The notes below the pieces were generated by a model that saw nothing but the letters and a program-made list of their open reading frames with translations, did no database searches and was not told the origin of the DNA. From Natronorubrum thiooxidans (lineage in GTDB: Archaea > Halobacteriota > Halobacteria > Halobacteriales > Natrialbaceae), in the NCBI RefSeq assembly GCF_900156475.1, contig NZ_FTNR01000002.1:1-64000 (forward strand): DNA of 64,000 nucleotides, read 5' to 3'. The position numbers and the translations under genes were made by a program. Of the stretch, positions 61,040 to 64,000 are shown piece after piece. Within the stretch, counting starts at the first letter, position 1. Every line of letters begins with the position of its first letter.

Positions 61040-62965
61040 ATGACAGAACTCGGCGGTTTCCAAGACAGGGTTGCACGGGTCGATCTCTCGGAGGGGTCGG
61101 TCGCGTACGAGTCGATTGACGAGGAGGATGCGAAAAAATACATCGGTGCGCGCGGACTCGGTGTCAAGTACGTCTTCGAACAGGGGCCGGACGTCGACCC
61201 GCTCGGTCCCGATAACTTGCTTGCGTTCATGAACGGGCCGCTGTCGGGGACGCAAGTAACGATGAGCGGTCGGATCGCCGTCTGTACGAAATCACCGCTG
61301 ACCGGTACCGTTACCGACAGCCATCACGGTGGTTGGTCGGGCGCTCGGCTCAAATGGGCTGGCTTCGATGGCCTCCTGTTCGAGGGCGAAGCCGACGAGC
61401 CAGTCTACGCCGTCGTCGAGGACGGCGAACTCGAGCTTCGGGACGCCTCCCATCTCTGGGGTAACGGCGTCCACGAAACCCGTGAGACGATCGAGGAGGA
61501 AGTCGACGGCTCGTATGGCAAGAACCTCTCGATCATGGCGATCGGTCCCGGTGGAGAAAACGAAGTCAAGTACGCCTGTATCATCAACGAGGACGACCGC
61601 GCTTCGGGTCGTGGTGGGACGGGCTGTGTTATGGGATCGAAGAATCTCAAGGCCGTCGTCGTCAAGTCCTCGACGAAGATGCCCCAACCCGCGGATCAGG
61701 AGACGTTCAAGGAAGGCCACCAGCAGGCGATGCAGGCCATCCAGGAGTCCGACGTCACCGCACCCAACGAGGGTGGGCTCTCGATGTACGGGACGAACGT
61801 TCTGATGAACATCGGCGAGGAGATGGACGGCCTCCCGACGAAAAACGGCCAATACACCTCGACTGAAGCCATGCGCGATGCCGAAGGCGTCGACATCGAC
61901 GCCGAACGCGTCTCCGGCGAGAACGTTCGCGAGAACATCCTCGTCGACGAACCGACCTGCCACTCCTGTCCGGTCGCCTGCAAGAAGGAAGTCGAAGTGC
62001 AGACGATGCACAAAGGCGAGGAGATGAACGTCCGGATGGAGTCCTACGAGTACGAGTCGGCCTACGCACTCGGCCCGAACTCCGGCCACACCGACCGCGA
62101 CGCCGTTGCGCTCATGATCGATCGCTGTAACGACATGGGCGTCGACACCATCGAGACGGGCAACATGATGGCGATGGCCATGGAGATGTCCGATGAGGAC
62201 AAACTCGAGGAAGGCGACCTCGAGTGGGGCGATGCCGAGACGATGGTCGACATGATCGAACGGATCGGTCGCCGTGAGGACGACCTCGCGGACCTGCTCG
62301 CGGAGGGGCCACGCCGCGTCGCCGATCGCAAGGAGGCCCACGACAACTCGCTGGCGGTCAAAGGCCAGACGATCGCCGCCTACGACCCACGCTGTATGAA
62401 AGGCATGGGGATCGGCTATGCCACCTCGAACCGCGGGGCCTGCCATCTGCGCGGGTACACACCCGCCGCCGAAATTCTGGGCATCCCGGAGAAGGTCGAT
62501 CCCTACGAGTACGAGGGCAAGGGCGAACTCACCGCTGCCTTCCAGGATCTCCACGCGATCAGCGACTCCTTCGACATCTGCAAGTTCAACGCCTTCGCCG
62601 AAGGCATCGAGGAGTACGTCCTCCAGTACAACGGCATGACCGGCCTCGACGTCACCGAGGACGAACTCATGGAGGCCGGCGAGCGCGTCTACAACTTAGA
62701 GCGCTACTACAACAACTTGAACGGCTTCGACGGCGCGGACGACTCCCTGCCCGCACGCTTCCTCGAGGACGGCATCCGCGGCCAGGGCGCAAGCGAAGGC
62801 GAGTACTGCGAACTCGAGGAGATGAAAGACGAGTACTACGACCACCGCGGCTGGGTCGACGGCGTCGTTCCCGACGAGAAACTCGAGGAACTCGGCATCG
62901 ACATCGGGCCGGGGACGGGCGTCAGCGCCGACAGCGGCGGTGCGGCGGCCCCGAGCGACGACTAA
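61040..62965 (+). CDS. aldehyde ferredoxin oxidoreductase, 641 aa
   Basis: Tungsten/molybdopterin AOR family: RVARVDLSEGSVAYE and IGARGLGVKYVFE at the start, then SGRIAVCTKSPLTGTVTDSHHGG, in part. The cluster ligands are C307, C310 and C314 (CHSCPVACKK) and C514 (FDICKFN) for one [4Fe-4S]. It oxidises aldehydes to acids with ferredoxin; the exact aldehyde is not shown. GAGGAG, five bases before ATG 61040, is a good ribosome-binding site. Confidence 0.93.
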   Translation: MTELGGFQDRVARVDLSEGSVAYESIDEEDAKKYIGARGLGVKYVFEQGPDVDPLGPDNLLAFMNGPLSGTQVTMSGRIAVCTKSPLTGTVTDSHHGGWSGARLKWAGFDGLLFEGEADEPVYAVVEDGELELRDASHLWGNGVHETRETIEEEVDGSYGKNLSIMAIGPGGENEVKYACIINEDDRASGRGGTGCVMGSKNLKAVVVKSSTKMPQPADQETFKEGHQQAMQAIQESDVTAPNEGGLSMYGTNVLMNIGEEMDGLPTKNGQYTSTEAMRDAEGVDIDAERVSGENVRENILVDEPTCHSCPVACKKEVEVQTMHKGEEMNVRMESYEYESAYALGPNSGHTDRDAVALMIDRCNDMGVDTIETGNMMAMAMEMSDEDKLEEGDLEWGDAETMVDMIERIGRREDDLADLLAEGPRRVADRKEAHDNSLAVKGQTIAAYDPRCMKGMGIGYATSNRGACHLRGYTPAAEILGIPEKVDPYEYEGKGELTAAFQDLHAISDSFDICKFNAFAEGIEEYVLQYNGMTGLDVTEDELMEAGERVYNLERYYNNLNGFDGADDSLPARFLEDGIRGQGASEGEYCELEEMKDEYYDHRGWVDGVVPDEKLEELGIDIGPGTGVSADSGGAAAPSDD

Positions 62966-63084
62966 TCGACGACCGATCCCCCGCGGTCGGCGCCGGGGGC
63001 GACGGGTAGCGGTCGTTTTTTTAGCCCGATCGGCTCGAGCGGTCCTGCCGACTGTCGAGAACCGATCACCGCCGCAACGAGGAT

Positions 63085-63849
63085 ATGGACCTGTATCGGT
63101 ACAATTTCGGCGTCTATCACTGGCGGCGACGATTCGCATCGATCGGCGCCGCCCTCTCGGCGACTGTGATCGCTACTGCGGTCGGTCGCCGGACGGAGCG
63201 CCGTCGCCGAAAACTCGCCGCCGCGGCGGTCGGTGCCGGGGCGGCACTGGGAGGTACTCGAGTGGCGACTCGAGCGCTCTCACCGCCGCCCTGGAAGATC
63301 GATCGGGAGAAATACGAGGCGCTCGCGAGCCGGCTTCCGCTCGACGACGCGGCGCGGCTCCTTGACGTCGGCTGTGGGACTGGTCGGTCGCTCGTTGGCA
63401 TCGCACCCGCCGTCCCACAGGGATGCGAGACGATTGGCCTCGACGTCTTCGACGACCGAATCATCCTCGGTAATGGCCCGAGACTCGCGCGGCGAAACGG
63501 GCGTCGCGCCGGACTCACCGTGACGCCGATCGCTGGCGACGCGACGCGGCTTCCGCTGAGTGCGGGGTCGTTCGACGTCGTCACCGCCTGCCGGGTCTTA
63601 CACGACCTCGAGGCGCCGGCCGTCGACCGGACGCTCCGCGAGATCCACCGCGTCTGTACCCCCGACGGGTCGGTCGGGATTCTCGAACTCCCGCTCGTTC
63701 CGACCGACGTCTCAGCCGATCCGGAGACGTACTGGCCGGATCGCGTCTCGGCGGCGGGGTTTCGGATCGATGCGTACGAGCGCATCGAACGCGGTGGCGG
63801 TGGCGAACCGTATCTGTTGCTCGTGGCGACGCCGCGTTCCGATCGCTGA
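63085..63849 (+). CDS. class I SAM methyltransferase, 254 aa
   Basis: Two basic/hydrophobic N-terminal stretches (residues 14-50) may anchor it to the membrane. Then come motif I AARLLDVGCGTGRSLVGI, a later DATRLPLSAGSFDVVTACRVLHDLE (in part), and the end VGILELPLVPTDV. The methyl acceptor is unknown; ubiquinone/menaquinone (UbiE-like) or small-molecule targets are possible. The start is ATG 63085. The last 150 bases after it contain no gene I can name. Confidence 0.75.
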   Translation: MDLYRYNFGVYHWRRRFASIGAALSATVIATAVGRRTERRRRKLAAAAVGAGAALGGTRVATRALSPPPWKIDREKYEALASRLPLDDAARLLDVGCGTGRSLVGIAPAVPQGCETIGLDVFDDRIILGNGPRLARRNGRRAGLTVTPIAGDATRLPLSAGSFDVVTACRVLHDLEAPAVDRTLREIHRVCTPDGSVGILELPLVPTDVSADPETYWPDRVSAAGFRIDAYERIERGGGGEPYLLLVATPRSDR

Positions 63850-64000
63850 CTGCCACCACGGAGTGTGTCCCTGATGACGGTCATACGAGGGGGACTGCTT
63901 AACGATATGTACAAATGTTTTATTTCCGACTCCGTGGATAGCTGCCGAATGTGAGAGGTAATGACTCGCATAGATCATGCGCGCCGGTGTTTCCTAGCGG

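Overview
The window is haloarchaeal DNA. Predicted proteins are strongly acidic. It carries the archaeal SRP RNA, RNase P subunit Rpp21, archaeal lipid genes (a UbiA-type GGGP transferase and a phosphomevalonate decarboxylase), FEN1, an archaeosine synthase partner, and many families seen only in haloarchaea (HalOD1, DICT, DUF7344, bacterio-opsin-activator-type regulators). The hexamer CTCGAG is very frequent in the core part. The order Natrialbales (a Natrinema/Haloterrigena/Natronorubrum-like genus) is my best guess, but this is inference.

Positions 1 to about 14.6 kb are accessory DNA: visibly more AT-rich, with mostly unknown short genes and repeats. It starts with the 3' end of a transposase. 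Next come an unknown 391-aa protein, a micro zinc ribbon, a winged-helix protein, and a probable defence pair: a GmrSD/DUF262-DUF1524 type IV restriction enzyme with a downstream Mre11-like phosphoesterase. A plasmid-like block follows: a frameshifted DUF7344 gene, a two-gene operon with a ribbon-helix-helix/EVE-like protein, and a ParA partition cassette flanked by CTATAG inverted repeats. It also holds three copies of a 20-bp origin-box-like repeat, two copies of a duplicated gene leader, and TCACA-rich repeats. It ends near a tRNA-Arg(TCG) gene, a plausible integration target. I read this region as an integrated plasmid or its remains.

From 14.65 to 64 kb the DNA is GC-rich chromosomal core. 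It includes ubiA, a RecA-like signalling protein, the SRP 7S RNA (not a protein gene), and the rnp4-yhbY-mscS operon. The most unusual block is 20.4-25.9 kb: two tandem copies of a two-gene unit. Each unit encodes a Tat lipoprotein of the family 5 solute-binding proteins, translationally coupled to a PAP2-type membrane phosphatase/phosphotransferase. In both binding proteins the domain order is circularly permuted: the lobe normally at the C-terminus follows the signal peptide. No permease or ATPase is present.

Later blocks are: cbiX plus its DR2241-like partner; purA; an orphan iron-type ABC ATPase behind a DtxR/Idr-type operator; a tRNA-Gly; a DICT/DUF7344 pair; fen1; a nitrilase; mvaD; a sulfur-trafficking cluster (CoA-disulfide-reductase-like flavoprotein, DsrE, TusA, rhodanese-MBL dioxygenase, two YeeE/YedE half-transporters) with shared CACAATA motifs; cobW divergent from a flavoprotein across a palindrome; purS-purQ; RaSEA; a LOV-domain bacterio-opsin-activator-type regulator; an aldehyde ferredoxin oxidoreductase; and a methyltransferase.
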